A stretch of DNA of 64,000 bases from an uncultured Oscillibacter sp. (GTDB lineage Bacteria > Bacillota > Clostridia > Oscillospirales > Oscillospiraceae), in assembly GCA_910589315.1 (NCBI GenBank), contig CAJUTB010000006.1, forward strand, positions 1 through 64,000, read 5' to 3'. Under the pieces are notes generated by a model. It was not told the DNA's origin, made no database searches, and saw nothing but the letters and a program-made list of their open reading frames with translations. The translations under genes and the position numbers were made by a program. Below, piece by piece: positions 16,673 to 24,942 of the stretch (its first letter is position 1; each line of letters starts with the position of its first letter).

Positions 16673-16951
16673 TTATTCTTCGTCGAAAAGCGTCTGCATA
16701 AACAAATCGTAGACCGTTTCCAGTTCCTCGTCTGAATCCAGCGTCGAGAGCAGGTCCTCGCCGTTTTCATGCAGGACTTTCAAAATCACCAGGCCGCTGT
16801 CCGCGTCTTCCTCCGCGTCCTCGACCTCCGCCGGAAAAAAGGCTTGATAGACCTGCCCGTTATGCTCCAGTGCGTCCACAAATTCCAAGACGATTTCATT
16901 TCCGTCGTCGTCTGTGACCGTCAGAAAAGTCGGACCATATTCGTCGCTCAT
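16673..16951 (-). CDS. DUF1292 family protein (YrzB-like)
   Basis: This very acidic 92-aa protein starts at the ATG at 16951, 7 nt after AGGAGG. It begins MSDEYGPTFLTVTDDDGNEI and continues ELEFVDALEHNGQVY-like text with strings of Glu and Asp, the pattern of DUF1292. The function of the family is unknown; in other Firmicutes it sits beside ruvX. Here it is alone, divergent from the PBP gene and upstream of the 6S-like RNA. Confidence 0.85.
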   Translation of the reverse strand: MSDEYGPTFLTVTDDDGNEIVLEFVDALEHNGQVYQAFFPAEVEDAEEDADSGLVILKVLHENGEDLLSTLDSDEELETVYDLFMQTLFDEE

Positions 16952-17160
16952 CTCGGACCTCCTTGCCGCCGTATTCGCGCCGCCGGGGATGCTTGTTCCG
17001 CTCTCCGGCTGCTTCCAGGTTATTGTACACGAAATGACGCAGGATTGCAAGAGCAGAATTCATGAAAAAGATAAAATCTTGTGCCCTGCGGCTGGAACTA
17101 GCCTGCCCAGATTCCTGAAAACCATGCGTTTTCTGTACTTTTTTTCGCAAAAATCCGACA

Positions 17161-17207
17161 TTTTCAGTGTTGACAGACAGTGCTATAATGAAATATATTG
17201 CTATAAT
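17161..17207 (+). promoter_or_regulatory. Tandem extended -10 promoters for the PBP gene
   Basis: TGCTATAAT occurs twice, at 17181-17189 and 17199-17207, exactly 18 bp apart. The first has TTTTCA 17 bp upstream (17161-17166). Both are consensus extended -10 elements. A TTGACA at 17170 is badly spaced for either. Confidence 0.65.
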
Positions 17208-17273
17208 TTCATAGCTTTTTCCTGTTTTTCCAACGGGAAAGGCAAAATTCCAACTGTAAGGAGGCGCCAAATT

Positions 17274-19973
17274 TTGGATCGTGAGAGAACGACGCAGCCG
17301 CCGGAAAAGCCTGCCCGCCGCAGAAAACGCCGCAGAAATCCATTTCTGCGTATCCTCGGCGGTTTTTTCCTCACCATATGGACTCTGCTCCTGATCGGAG
17401 TCTGCACGGCTGTTTTGATGCTCAGTTTTTTCAAAAAATATGTGGAGACCACGCTGGCTCCGTCCCTGGAAGTCCGGGCGGAGGACTATACCATGAACCT
17501 CAGTTCCTTCATATATTATCAGGACAAGGAAACCGGCGAATGGGTGGAATTCCAGAGCGTCCACGGCACGGAAAACCGTATCCTTGTGGACTTCGACCAG
17601 ATTCCCGACTACTTGTGGCAGGCCGCCGTTGCCATTGAGGACGAACGGTTTTTCAGCCATCAGGGCGTGGACTGGAAGCGCACGGCCCGCGCGGTGCTGG
17701 AAGTGGCGGGCGGTGACAGCAGCATGGGCGGTTCCACCATCACCCAGCAGGTTTTGAAAAACATGACCAAGGATAAACAGCCCTATATCAACCGGAAAAT
17801 CCGGGAGATTTTCCGGGCCTTGGAATTTGAAAAGAATTACGAAAAAGAAGACATCCTGGAACTGTACCTGAACACCATCTATCTGGGCAAGGGCTGTTAT
17901 GGCGTCCAGACGGCGGCCCAGTTCTACTTCGGCAAGGACGTTTCGGAACTGAGTCTGGCCGAGTGCGCCAGCCTGATTGCCATTACCAACAATCCGTCCA
18001 TGTACGGCCCGATGTACAACATCACGATTACGCGGGAAGACGGCACCACCACTACGCCCCGGGAGGCCAACAAGAGGCGTCAGAAAGACATCCTGGACAA
18101 GATGGCCTCTGTCATCGACCCCCGAACCGGCAAAACCTTCATCACCGAGGCGGAAGCCGCCGCCGCCAAGGCGGAGATCCTGCAATTCTCCGACGGTTCC
18201 ACCTCCGCCGAGGAAATCGTGGAGAAGACGGCCGGCGCGGTGGAAATCAACTCCTGGTTTGTGGACCAGGTTATCCGGGACGTGTCCGCGGACCTGGCTG
18301 AAAAATACGGCATCGGTATTGAAGAAGCCCGCCTGCGGATGTACAACAGCGGTTTTCATATCTACACCACCCTGGACCCGCGCATCCAGAACATTGCGGA
18401 ATCCGTCTACGAGGACCGCAGCAATCTGGACGTTACCAGCCGGGACGGCCAGCCCATCCGGTCGGGCATCACGATTATTGAGCCAACCACCGGAAACGTT
18501 GTGGCGACCGTAGGCGATATCGGGGAGAAAACCGGAAACCTGATCATGAGCTACGCCATGGACCGGCGGCAGGTGGGGTCCTCCATCAAACCCCTGACGG
18601 CCTACGCCCCCGCTCTGGACGCGGGAATGATCACCCCCGGCAGCGCGTTTGATAATTACCCGGTTCAGCTTTTGAACAACAATCCCTGGCCCAAAAATAC
18701 CCCCGCCGGATACAGCGGCTTTACCTCCGTGCGCTATGGACTTCAGGAGTCCGTCAACACCATCGCGGTCCGCACGCTGCAAACGGTGGGCATTGAAGCG
18801 GCTTTCGCCTTTGCCACGGACAACCTGGGGCTGAATCTGGAACCGGAGGACGCCGCGCTGGCATCCCTGGGCATGGGCGGCCTGACCCGGGGCTTGAACA
18901 CAATGGAAATGGCGGCGGCCTATGTGCCGTTTATGAACCGCGGCATTTACAATTCGCCCCGGACGTATGTGCGTGTGACGCGCATGAATGCGGACGGCGT
19001 GGAGGAGGTCGTTCTGGACAACGAGAGCGAAAGTCACGTGGCCATGAAGGAAAACACCGCCTATTTGATGACCAATATGCTGCAAAATGTGGTTGAAAAC
19101 GGAAACGGCCGGCCCGCCCGCATAAGCGGCATGACCGTTGCGGGAAAAACCGGCACTACCAGCGACAACTATGACCGGTATTTTGTCGGCTATACGCCAT
19201 ATTACGTTGCCGCGGTTTGGACGGGTTACAAATATAACGCAAAAATCAACTATCAGGGCAACCCCGCCGTGACCATGTGGAAAAAGGTGATGGAGCAGGT
19301 TCATGAGGGCCTCCCGAACAAGGAGTTTGAAAAGCCGGCCACAGGCTTGGAGACCATCACCGTCTGCCGGGACAGCGGCCTGAAGCTTACCGCCGCGTGC
19401 GGCGCAGATCCCAGGGGAAACCGCGCAGCCAGTTATCTGGCGGCGGCGGGGTCCGGCCCGTCGGAAGCCTGCAACCTTCATACGGTGGTGAGGTACTGCG
19501 TCGACGGCCATTGTCTGGCGGGCGAAACCTGTCCGGAGGAATCGGTGGTGGAGCAGGCGTATTTGGACTATGACCGTCCGGATTACGGCGTTTCGGCCTC
19601 GGACGACGCGTATTTGCTGCGGAACGTCAACCCGGCGGCGGCGGGCTGTCCGGCCCACACGGGAGAGGGTCTTGTGGATCCGAACGAGCCGGACCTCCCG
19701 GACGTGGATCTGGAGAATCCGGAGGCGCCTGGAACCGATCCGGGAACAGTCATCCCCCCGACGCCCCCCACGCAGCCTACAACTCCCACGCAGCCCAATA
19801 ATCCAGAAACGCCGGAGAACCCCGGCACAACCACCTCGCCGCCCCTTGTGACGCCGGTGCCGGACGACACGCCGGACCCGCCGGAACCTACGCCGCCGGC
19901 AGAACCGTCCCCGCCCCAAGACCCGGGCACTGACGGCGACTGGTGGGAAGGAATGTGGAACAGCGGCGGATAA
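17274..19973 (+). CDS. Class A penicillin-binding protein 1A (transglycosylase/transpeptidase)
   Basis: The 899-aa protein starts at a TTG 9 nt after AAGGAGG. A basic N-terminus precedes one membrane helix (about residues 25-52). The GT51 domain has AIEDERFFSHQGVDW (catalytic Glu near 120) and GGSTITQQVLKN. The transpeptidase domain has SSIKPLTAY (Ser near 435), SVN (near 492) and GKTGTTSDNYDRYFVGYTP (near 623). After about residue 700 comes a Cys-containing region, then a Pro/Thr tail of roughly 100 residues with TPTQP-like runs, probably lying in the wall. It polymerises and cross-links peptidoglycan. Confidence 0.93.
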   Translation: MDRERTTQPPEKPARRRKRRRNPFLRILGGFFLTIWTLLLIGVCTAVLMLSFFKKYVETTLAPSLEVRAEDYTMNLSSFIYYQDKETGEWVEFQSVHGTENRILVDFDQIPDYLWQAAVAIEDERFFSHQGVDWKRTARAVLEVAGGDSSMGGSTITQQVLKNMTKDKQPYINRKIREIFRALEFEKNYEKEDILELYLNTIYLGKGCYGVQTAAQFYFGKDVSELSLAECASLIAITNNPSMYGPMYNITITREDGTTTTPREANKRRQKDILDKMASVIDPRTGKTFITEAEAAAAKAEILQFSDGSTSAEEIVEKTAGAVEINSWFVDQVIRDVSADLAEKYGIGIEEARLRMYNSGFHIYTTLDPRIQNIAESVYEDRSNLDVTSRDGQPIRSGITIIEPTTGNVVATVGDIGEKTGNLIMSYAMDRRQVGSSIKPLTAYAPALDAGMITPGSAFDNYPVQLLNNNPWPKNTPAGYSGFTSVRYGLQESVNTIAVRTLQTVGIEAAFAFATDNLGLNLEPEDAALASLGMGGLTRGLNTMEMAAAYVPFMNRGIYNSPRTYVRVTRMNADGVEEVVLDNESESHVAMKENTAYLMTNMLQNVVENGNGRPARISGMTVAGKTGTTSDNYDRYFVGYTPYYVAAVWTGYKYNAKINYQGNPAVTMWKKVMEQVHEGLPNKEFEKPATGLETITVCRDSGLKLTAACGADPRGNRAASYLAAAGSGPSEACNLHTVVRYCVDGHCLAGETCPEESVVEQAYLDYDRPDYGVSASDDAYLLRNVNPAAAGCPAHTGEGLVDPNEPDLPDVDLENPEAPGTDPGTVIPPTPPTQPTTPTQPNNPETPENPGTTTSPPLVTPVPDDTPDPPEPTPPAEPSPPQDPGTDGDWWEGMWNSGG

Positions 19974-19989
19974 ACCCCTTGAAAAAACG

Positions 19990-20021
19990 GAAACCGCCCC
20001 CGAATCGGGGGCGGTTTTTTT
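19990..20021 (+). terminator. Terminator of the PBP gene
   Basis: A perfect 11-bp stem AACCGCCCCCG/CGGGGGCGGTT with a 3-nt loop, followed by seven T residues, 20 bp after the stop codon. Confidence 0.95.
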
Positions 20022-20128
20022 GCGGACTCCATGGCGGCGGAGGGGCGGTCCCGAAACGCTGGCGCTTGTGATATATGGGCTATCCGAGCGGACTGGAAAA
20101 CGGGCCGGGACAGAGCCTGGTCCCTACG

Positions 20129-22339
20129 TTATGTTTGACGGGATGCCCGGGCCAGACGCCACCGCAGACCGGAATAACGACGCTGCTGGCGGTCGTTTTC
20201 GGCCATGGCCCGAATGGCGGCGTCGTCCCCGACGGTGATCAGCAGTTCCCGCGCACGGGTAAGGGCGGTGTACAGCACGCCCCGCACCATGAGAGACGGC
20301 GCGGCGGGCATGGCTGCCAGAATTACCGCCCGGTACTCGCTGCCCTGGGCCTTGTGGACCGTCTGGGCATAAGCGAGATCCAGTTCGTTGAGCTGCTCCA
20401 CGCCATAGACCGCTATGCGTCCGTCAAAATCCAGCTCTAACCAGTCGCCGGAAGGGTCAATCCGGGTAATGCGGCCTACGTCGCCGTTGAACATTCCCGT
20501 TCCAACGGTTCCGTCGGTTTTTTCCCACAGAACATCGTAATCATTTCGGGTTTGCATGATGCGGTCGCCTTCCCGGAACAGCCGCTCGCCCCAGAGAAAT
20601 TCCCGTTTGCCTTTTTCGGGAGGGTTCAGAGCCTCCTGCAAGCGGCGATTCAGGTTAACGGTGCCGCTGGGGCCTTTGCGGGTGGGAGTCAGGACCTGGA
20701 TTTGTCCGGCGGGAATACCCATCTTGTCCGGCAAACGGGTTTGACAAAGCTCCACCACGGTGGAGACGGCTCGTTCCGGGTCCCGGCGGCAGAGGAAGAA
20801 GAAATCGCCCTGGTTGTTTGCCAGCTGGGGCGGCTGTCCCTGGTTGACGGCGTGGGCGTTTCGGATAATGGCGGACTGCTCCGCCTGACGGAAGATGTCC
20901 CGCAGAAACACCGTTGAAATTCGTCCGCTGCGAATGAGGTCGGAAAATACGTTTCCTGCGCCGACAGAGGGAAGCTGGTCGGCGTCTCCCACGAGGACGA
21001 GGCGGGTTCCGGGCCGCAGGGCCCGCAGCAGCGCGGAAAAAAGAAGCAGGTCCACCATGGACATTTCGTCCACGATCACGGCGTTGGTTTCGAGGGGTTC
21101 CTTTTCGGTTTTGGCGAATGTCACCTGCCGGGTGGTTTCGCTCCAGCTCATGCCGAGGAGGCGGTGGACCGTCTGGGCCTCCACGCCGGTCAGCTCGCTC
21201 ATGCGCTTGGCGGCGCGGCCCGTGGGCGCGGCGAGAACGATGTCCAGGCCCATTTTCTGGAAAAGGGCCACGATGCCCCGGACGGTGGTGGTTTTGCCGG
21301 TGCCCGGCCCGCCGGTGAGAATCAGGACGTTTTGCTGGGCCGCCAGCTCCACAGCTTCCCGCTGGCGGGGGGCGTAGGTGATGTTCTGGCGGCGTTCCAG
21401 GTCGTCTACGGTTTGGGCGGCCTGGAAGCTGGTGTCGCTTGGGGCGGACAAAAGGGCTTCCAGGCGTTCCCGGACGGAGGTTTCGGCTTCCCAGAGACGG
21501 CGCAGGTAGCAGGCGTCCACGTTGGCAACCCGTTCCTGGACCACCTGGCGGTTTTCAATCAGGGCGTCCAGAGCGGCTTCGGGAAGGTCGGGGTCGCATT
21601 GCAGGAGCTGCGCCGTGGCGGCAATCAGCTTGTTGCGGGGGAGAAACACATGCCCGTTATTTTCGTTGTGGGCCAGCTCGAAAGTTACGGCGGCTTGCAG
21701 CCGCTGGGAGCAGCCTGCGGCAAAGCCCATGCTCATGGCGATTTCGTCGGTGATGGAAAAGGCGATTCCGCATTCGTCCTGGGAGAGGAGGTAGGGGTTT
21801 TCCCGTACCATGTCTAAAGCGGCGTCGCCGTAACGCTGGCGGAGCTGCATGGCCAGAACGGGCGGCAGCTCGTATTGTGCGAGGAAGGCCATAAGCCGGC
21901 GAAGGCCCATGTGGCGGCGGAAGCCGTCGGCAATTTCCTGGGCCTTGCGGGCGGTGACGCCCCGGACGGAGGCGAGGCGTTCCGGTTCCCGCTCGAGGAT
22001 GTCGAAGGTATTGAGTCCGAAGCGGTCGACGATGTTCCGCGCCGTAGCGGGACCGACGCCCTTGCAGATGCCGGAGGCGAGGTAGCTGTAAATTTCTTCC
22101 TCGGCCTCGGGGAGACTGCGCTCCAGCTCCACGGCGCGGAGCTGTTGGCCGTGCTGGGGGTGCTGTTCCCAGACGCCGGAGACGGTCAGGCGTTCTCCAG
22201 GCGCGACGCAGGGAATGCAGCCGACGACGGTGATGACGTCGCCCTCCTCGCACAGAAGGCGGAGAACGGTATAACCGTTCTCCGGGTTTTGAAAGATCAG
22301 GCTATGTACGGTTCCGCCGCGGCAGGTTAATTCTTCCAT
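20129..22339 (-). CDS. recD2: RecD2-type ATP-dependent DNA helicase
   Basis: The 736-aa length and layout fit RecD2 and not RecD of RecBCD. The N-terminus begins GGTVHSLIFQNPENGYTVLR with an OB-like region. Helix-hairpin-helix repeats follow at about 90-180 (GVGPATARNIVDRFG, VRGVTARKAQEIADGF). Walker A is LTGGPGTGKTTT (about 343), motif II VDEMSMVD, and the C-terminal UvrD-like part ends DLAYAQTVHKAQGSEY and YTALTRARELL. RecD2 enzymes are 5'-3' helicases in mismatch repair and replication-fork handling. No partner nuclease gene is adjacent. Confidence 0.93.
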   Translation of the reverse strand: MEELTCRGGTVHSLIFQNPENGYTVLRLLCEEGDVITVVGCIPCVAPGERLTVSGVWEQHPQHGQQLRAVELERSLPEAEEEIYSYLASGICKGVGPATARNIVDRFGLNTFDILEREPERLASVRGVTARKAQEIADGFRRHMGLRRLMAFLAQYELPPVLAMQLRQRYGDAALDMVRENPYLLSQDECGIAFSITDEIAMSMGFAAGCSQRLQAAVTFELAHNENNGHVFLPRNKLIAATAQLLQCDPDLPEAALDALIENRQVVQERVANVDACYLRRLWEAETSVRERLEALLSAPSDTSFQAAQTVDDLERRQNITYAPRQREAVELAAQQNVLILTGGPGTGKTTTVRGIVALFQKMGLDIVLAAPTGRAAKRMSELTGVEAQTVHRLLGMSWSETTRQVTFAKTEKEPLETNAVIVDEMSMVDLLLFSALLRALRPGTRLVLVGDADQLPSVGAGNVFSDLIRSGRISTVFLRDIFRQAEQSAIIRNAHAVNQGQPPQLANNQGDFFFLCRRDPERAVSTVVELCQTRLPDKMGIPAGQIQVLTPTRKGPSGTVNLNRRLQEALNPPEKGKREFLWGERLFREGDRIMQTRNDYDVLWEKTDGTVGTGMFNGDVGRITRIDPSGDWLELDFDGRIAVYGVEQLNELDLAYAQTVHKAQGSEYRAVILAAMPAAPSLMVRGVLYTALTRARELLITVGDDAAIRAMAENDRQQRRYSGLRWRLARASRQT

Positions 22340-22372
22340 AAACGTCCTCTTTCCAAATACGGTTCAAGGTTT

Positions 22373-22687
22373 TTAACGGTCTTTTGCGGTTTCCAGTACG
22401 GCGTTTGGTTCCCGGTCGGCCAGGTATTGGGCGAGACAGCGGGCGTCGCTGGTCAGGCCGTGGTCTTCCAGGATGATTTTGGAGCCGGGCAGACGCCCTT
22501 GCAGCCGGCGCAGTTCGCGTACGTCGGATTCCATGGCCAGGGCTTCGCCGCGCAGGGGCAGTACCAGAAGCAGGCCGGGAATGGCCGGCCGCCCGGCGTG
22601 GACAACCGCGCCGCCGACGATCCACACGATGGTAGTCAGGCCCACCGCCGCCAGAAATGAAATCACGCCATCTTGTATCAATCCCAT
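22373..22687 (-). CDS. Small membrane protein of unknown function
   Basis: The product is 104 aa, with a GAGGTG ribosome site before the ATG at 22687. There is one membrane segment (about residues 8-30, VISFLAAVGLTTIVWIVGG), a short second hydrophobic stretch (IPGLLLVLPLRG), then a soluble tail with DVRELRRLQGR and ILEDHGLTSDARCLAQYLAD. The tail looks like a compact cytoplasmic domain but no family is recognised. It precedes recD2 by 33 bp and could be co-transcribed with it. Confidence 0.6.
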   Translation of the reverse strand: MGLIQDGVISFLAAVGLTTIVWIVGGAVVHAGRPAIPGLLLVLPLRGEALAMESDVRELRRLQGRLPGSKIILEDHGLTSDARCLAQYLADREPNAVLETAKDR

Positions 22688-22746
22688 TTTGAATCACCTC
22701 GTTTTAATCTATGCCGAAGGGCTTTTCCGAGGTTATTCCAACTCGA

Positions 22747-22875
22747 GGGACGCGCCTTGCGGCGCGGGCGGTGGTCAGCCATTTGGAGTGGCTGGTCCTT
22801 TTTGAACCCCCCATTTCTCTTTTCTCTCCGAGAGAAAAGAGAAACGGGCCGTTCACGGTCCAAAGAGAAAAGAGC
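22747..22875. repeat. Three-hairpin intergenic repeat, copy B
   Basis: In the gap 22688-23022, CGCGCC/GGCGCG (22751-22766), CAGCCA/TGGCTG (22776-22794) and a 14-bp stem TTTCTCTTTTCTCT/AGAGAAAAGAGAAA (22814-22844) follow one another, joined by GAACCCCCCATTTCTC. The order and linkers match copy A at 1-115 on the other strand. A further GGCCGTTCACGGTC hairpin and AAGAGAAAAGAG lie to its right. The remainder of the gap, 22876-23022, shows no gene or motif. Confidence 0.75.
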
Positions 22876-23022
22876 GTTTTGAGAGCCCGGTGGAAACCTT
22901 TGGCTTGGCGGAACTGAAACGGGAAGTCCAAATCGACTTGACTCTGCGCCTAACCCCGCTGCCGCTGCTGCTGGTGGTTGTATGGGCTTTTATCTTTGGG
23001 GTTTGTTGCCTTTCGATTGCCG

Positions 23023-23517
23023 TTATTCCCGTGCGATGCCAAGTTCTGCTAAAATGGCTTCCTCTCTGGCCCTCATCTGCGCTTTCATCGGACCTTCGTC
23101 TAAATGATCATAACCCAGCAGATGCAGCGCCGAATGTACCGCTAAATAAGCCAGCTCCCGCCGGTTTGCGTGCCCATACTCTTTGGCCTGTGCCGCGACG
23201 CGCTCCATCGAAATCACCATGTCCCCTAATGGAACCAAACCGGTTCCAGGGTCTGCGTCGCTTTCATCCGGAAGCTCTCCCGGCTGAAGCTCAAAAACCG
23301 GAAAACTCAAAACGTCCGTGGGCCGGTCAACATCCCGCATCTCAAGGTTAATCTCCTGTATGACGGCATCATTCGTCAGCCTTACGTCAATCTCACACGG
23401 AAAGTCTACGCCCTCCGCGTTCAGCGTCTCCCGAATCACTTTCCGGAGAAATGCTTTCTGCCCGTCGCTTACGCCCGGTACGTCCGATGTTACCGGCAGA
23501 TAGTGCCGTTTTGCCAT
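23023..23517 (-). CDS. ybeY: Endoribonuclease YbeY
   Basis: This 164-aa protein carries the zinc motif HSALHLLGYDH (H-x3-H-x5-H) near residue 130 and upstream DRPTDVLSFPVF, both diagnostic of YbeY. It processes the 3' end of 16S rRNA and takes part in ribosome quality control. ATG at 23517 follows GAGGAG; a longer open frame upstream lacks support. It is last in the yqfC-yqfD-phoH-(unknown)-ybeY operon, the usual clostridial order except for one inserted gene. Confidence 0.93.
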   Translation of the reverse strand: MAKRHYLPVTSDVPGVSDGQKAFLRKVIRETLNAEGVDFPCEIDVRLTNDAVIQEINLEMRDVDRPTDVLSFPVFELQPGELPDESDADPGTGLVPLGDMVISMERVAAQAKEYGHANRRELAYLAVHSALHLLGYDHLDEGPMKAQMRAREEAILAELGIARE

Positions 23518-23533
23518 GTGTTCTCTCCTCTCT

Positions 23534-23929
23534 TTACAGCCCTTTGGCAATCCAGTCGGGCAAATGGTCCCAGTCCCAAAATTCACCGCTCCCGCAGTCA
23601 ATAATCCGGGCGTCCAGCAAGCCGCAGAGAAATTTCAGCGGGTAGGCCCAGCGTTCTCCGCAGCCGGGACGGTGGAACATGATCCCTGTCAAAGGTTCTT
23701 CCTCGCTGTCCACCGCCAGATTAAATTCCAGAGCATAATCCGGAGAACTCAAAACCGGGAACTGGATTCCGCTGTCCAACCGGGCGTAGCCGCTGATCAG
23801 ATCCGGAAACCGGCAGTGCAGCATTTGCCGCAGTTCCCGCCAGCAGGGCATGGGCGCGGCCTCCGTGACCTCGCTCAAGTCCTTTTCCTGATTTGTCGGG
23901 GTTTTTAACAAATAGACATCCCAGCTCAT
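23534..23929 (-). CDS. Unknown protein inserted between phoH and ybeY
   Basis: The 131-aa product starts at an ATG that overlaps the phoH stop by 4 bp (ATGA), so it belongs to the operon. It begins MSWDVYLLKTP and contains MPCWRELRQMLHCRFPDL, then LEFNLAVDSEEEPLTGIMFHRPGCG and ends FWDWDHLPDWIAKGL. It is cytosolic, with many aromatic and acidic residues. The style is that of small immunity-like proteins (SUKH and similar folds), but no family can be named with confidence. Confidence 0.65.
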   Translation of the reverse strand: MSWDVYLLKTPTNQEKDLSEVTEAAPMPCWRELRQMLHCRFPDLISGYARLDSGIQFPVLSSPDYALEFNLAVDSEEEPLTGIMFHRPGCGERWAYPLKFLCGLLDARIIDCGSGEFWDWDHLPDWIAKGL

Positions 23930-24912
23930 TTCCACTTTCCCTTGTCCCGGTCCCGGCGGTCCTTGCGGTTCTCATAATCTTCATAGGCCTGCACAATTCG
24001 CTGGACCATCACATGACGGACCACGTCCGCGTTTGTCAGCTCACAGATTCCAATTCCCTCGACGTTCCGCAGAACCCTCATCGCCTCTTTCAAACCGGAG
24101 GTTTTGCCGTCCGGCAGGTCAATCTGTGTTGCATCGCCGGTGATCACAATTTTTGACCCGAACCCCAGACGCGTCAGAAACATTTTCATCTGTTCCCGGC
24201 TGGTGTTTTGGGCTTCGTCCAGAATAATGAAGCTGTCGTCCAGAGTCCGTCCCCGCATATACGCCAGCGGCGCGACTTCGATGTTTCCCCGTTCCAGATA
24301 TTTTTGATAAGTTTCCGCGCCCAGCATGTCAAAGAGCGCGTCGTAAAGCGGGCGAAGATACGGGTCGACCTTCGACTGCAAATCTCCCGGCAGAAAGCCC
24401 AGACGCTCCCCGGCTTCCACGGCGGGGCGGGTTAAAATAATGCGGTTCACCTGCTTATCCCGGAACGCCATAACCGCCGCCGCAACGGCGAGATAGGTTT
24501 TGCCCGTACCGGCCGGCCCTACGCCGATCGTAACCGTGTTTTTCAGCACGGAGGCAATATAGTCCTTCTGCCCGACGGTTTTCGGCTTGATGGGCCGCCC
24601 CTTGGCGGAAATACACAGCACATCGCCGGTCAGTTCCGCAATTTTCTCCTCTTTCCCCGCCCGGACCATATTGATCACATACCGGACGTTCTGCTCCCCG
24701 ATGGCCTCGCCCCGGGAGGAGAGCGTCAGCAAAGCCTGGATGGACTTGCAGGCGAGAACGGTGTTTTCCGGCTCGCCCTCCACACGAAGCTCGCCCTCCC
24801 GGTTCACGACCGTAACCGAGAATTCCTGCTCCAAAAGCCGGATATTTTCGTCAAAGGACCCAAAGATATTGACGGCCTGTTCCAGCCGCTCAATGCTGAT
24901 TCGTTGTTCCAA
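23926..24912 (-). CDS. phoH: PhoH family ATPase (PhoH/YbeZ)
   Basis: The 328-aa product starts at a TTG with AAGGGG upstream. A KH-like N-terminal part (1-90) precedes a P-loop domain with GPAGTGKTYLA (about 132-142), ILTRPAVEAGERLGFLPGDL and FIILDEAQNTSREQMKMFL (Walker B). This is the YbeZ/PhoH set. The protein is an RNA-linked ATPase that works with YbeY, whose gene is two places downstream. A basic tail ends the protein. Confidence 0.93.
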   Translation of the reverse strand: MEQRISIERLEQAVNIFGSFDENIRLLEQEFSVTVVNREGELRVEGEPENTVLACKSIQALLTLSSRGEAIGEQNVRYVINMVRAGKEEKIAELTGDVLCISAKGRPIKPKTVGQKDYIASVLKNTVTIGVGPAGTGKTYLAVAAAVMAFRDKQVNRIILTRPAVEAGERLGFLPGDLQSKVDPYLRPLYDALFDMLGAETYQKYLERGNIEVAPLAYMRGRTLDDSFIILDEAQNTSREQMKMFLTRLGFGSKIVITGDATQIDLPDGKTSGLKEAMRVLRNVEGIGICELTNADVVRHVMVQRIVQAYEDYENRKDRRDRDKGKWK

Positions 24913-24942
24913 TTTGCTTACCCCTTTTGTATGATTCAGGCG

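Noticed and set aside
17170..17175. TTGACA as the -35 of the PBP promoter
   Set aside because: Its distance to the two -10 boxes is 8 and 26 bp, outside the working range.
16896..19919. A 1007-codon open frame on the minus strand across the PBP gene
   Set aside because: It is a GC-rich antisense shadow: the plus strand encodes a complete class A PBP with ribosome site, promoter and terminator, while this frame has low-complexity Arg/Gly/His text and no motif.
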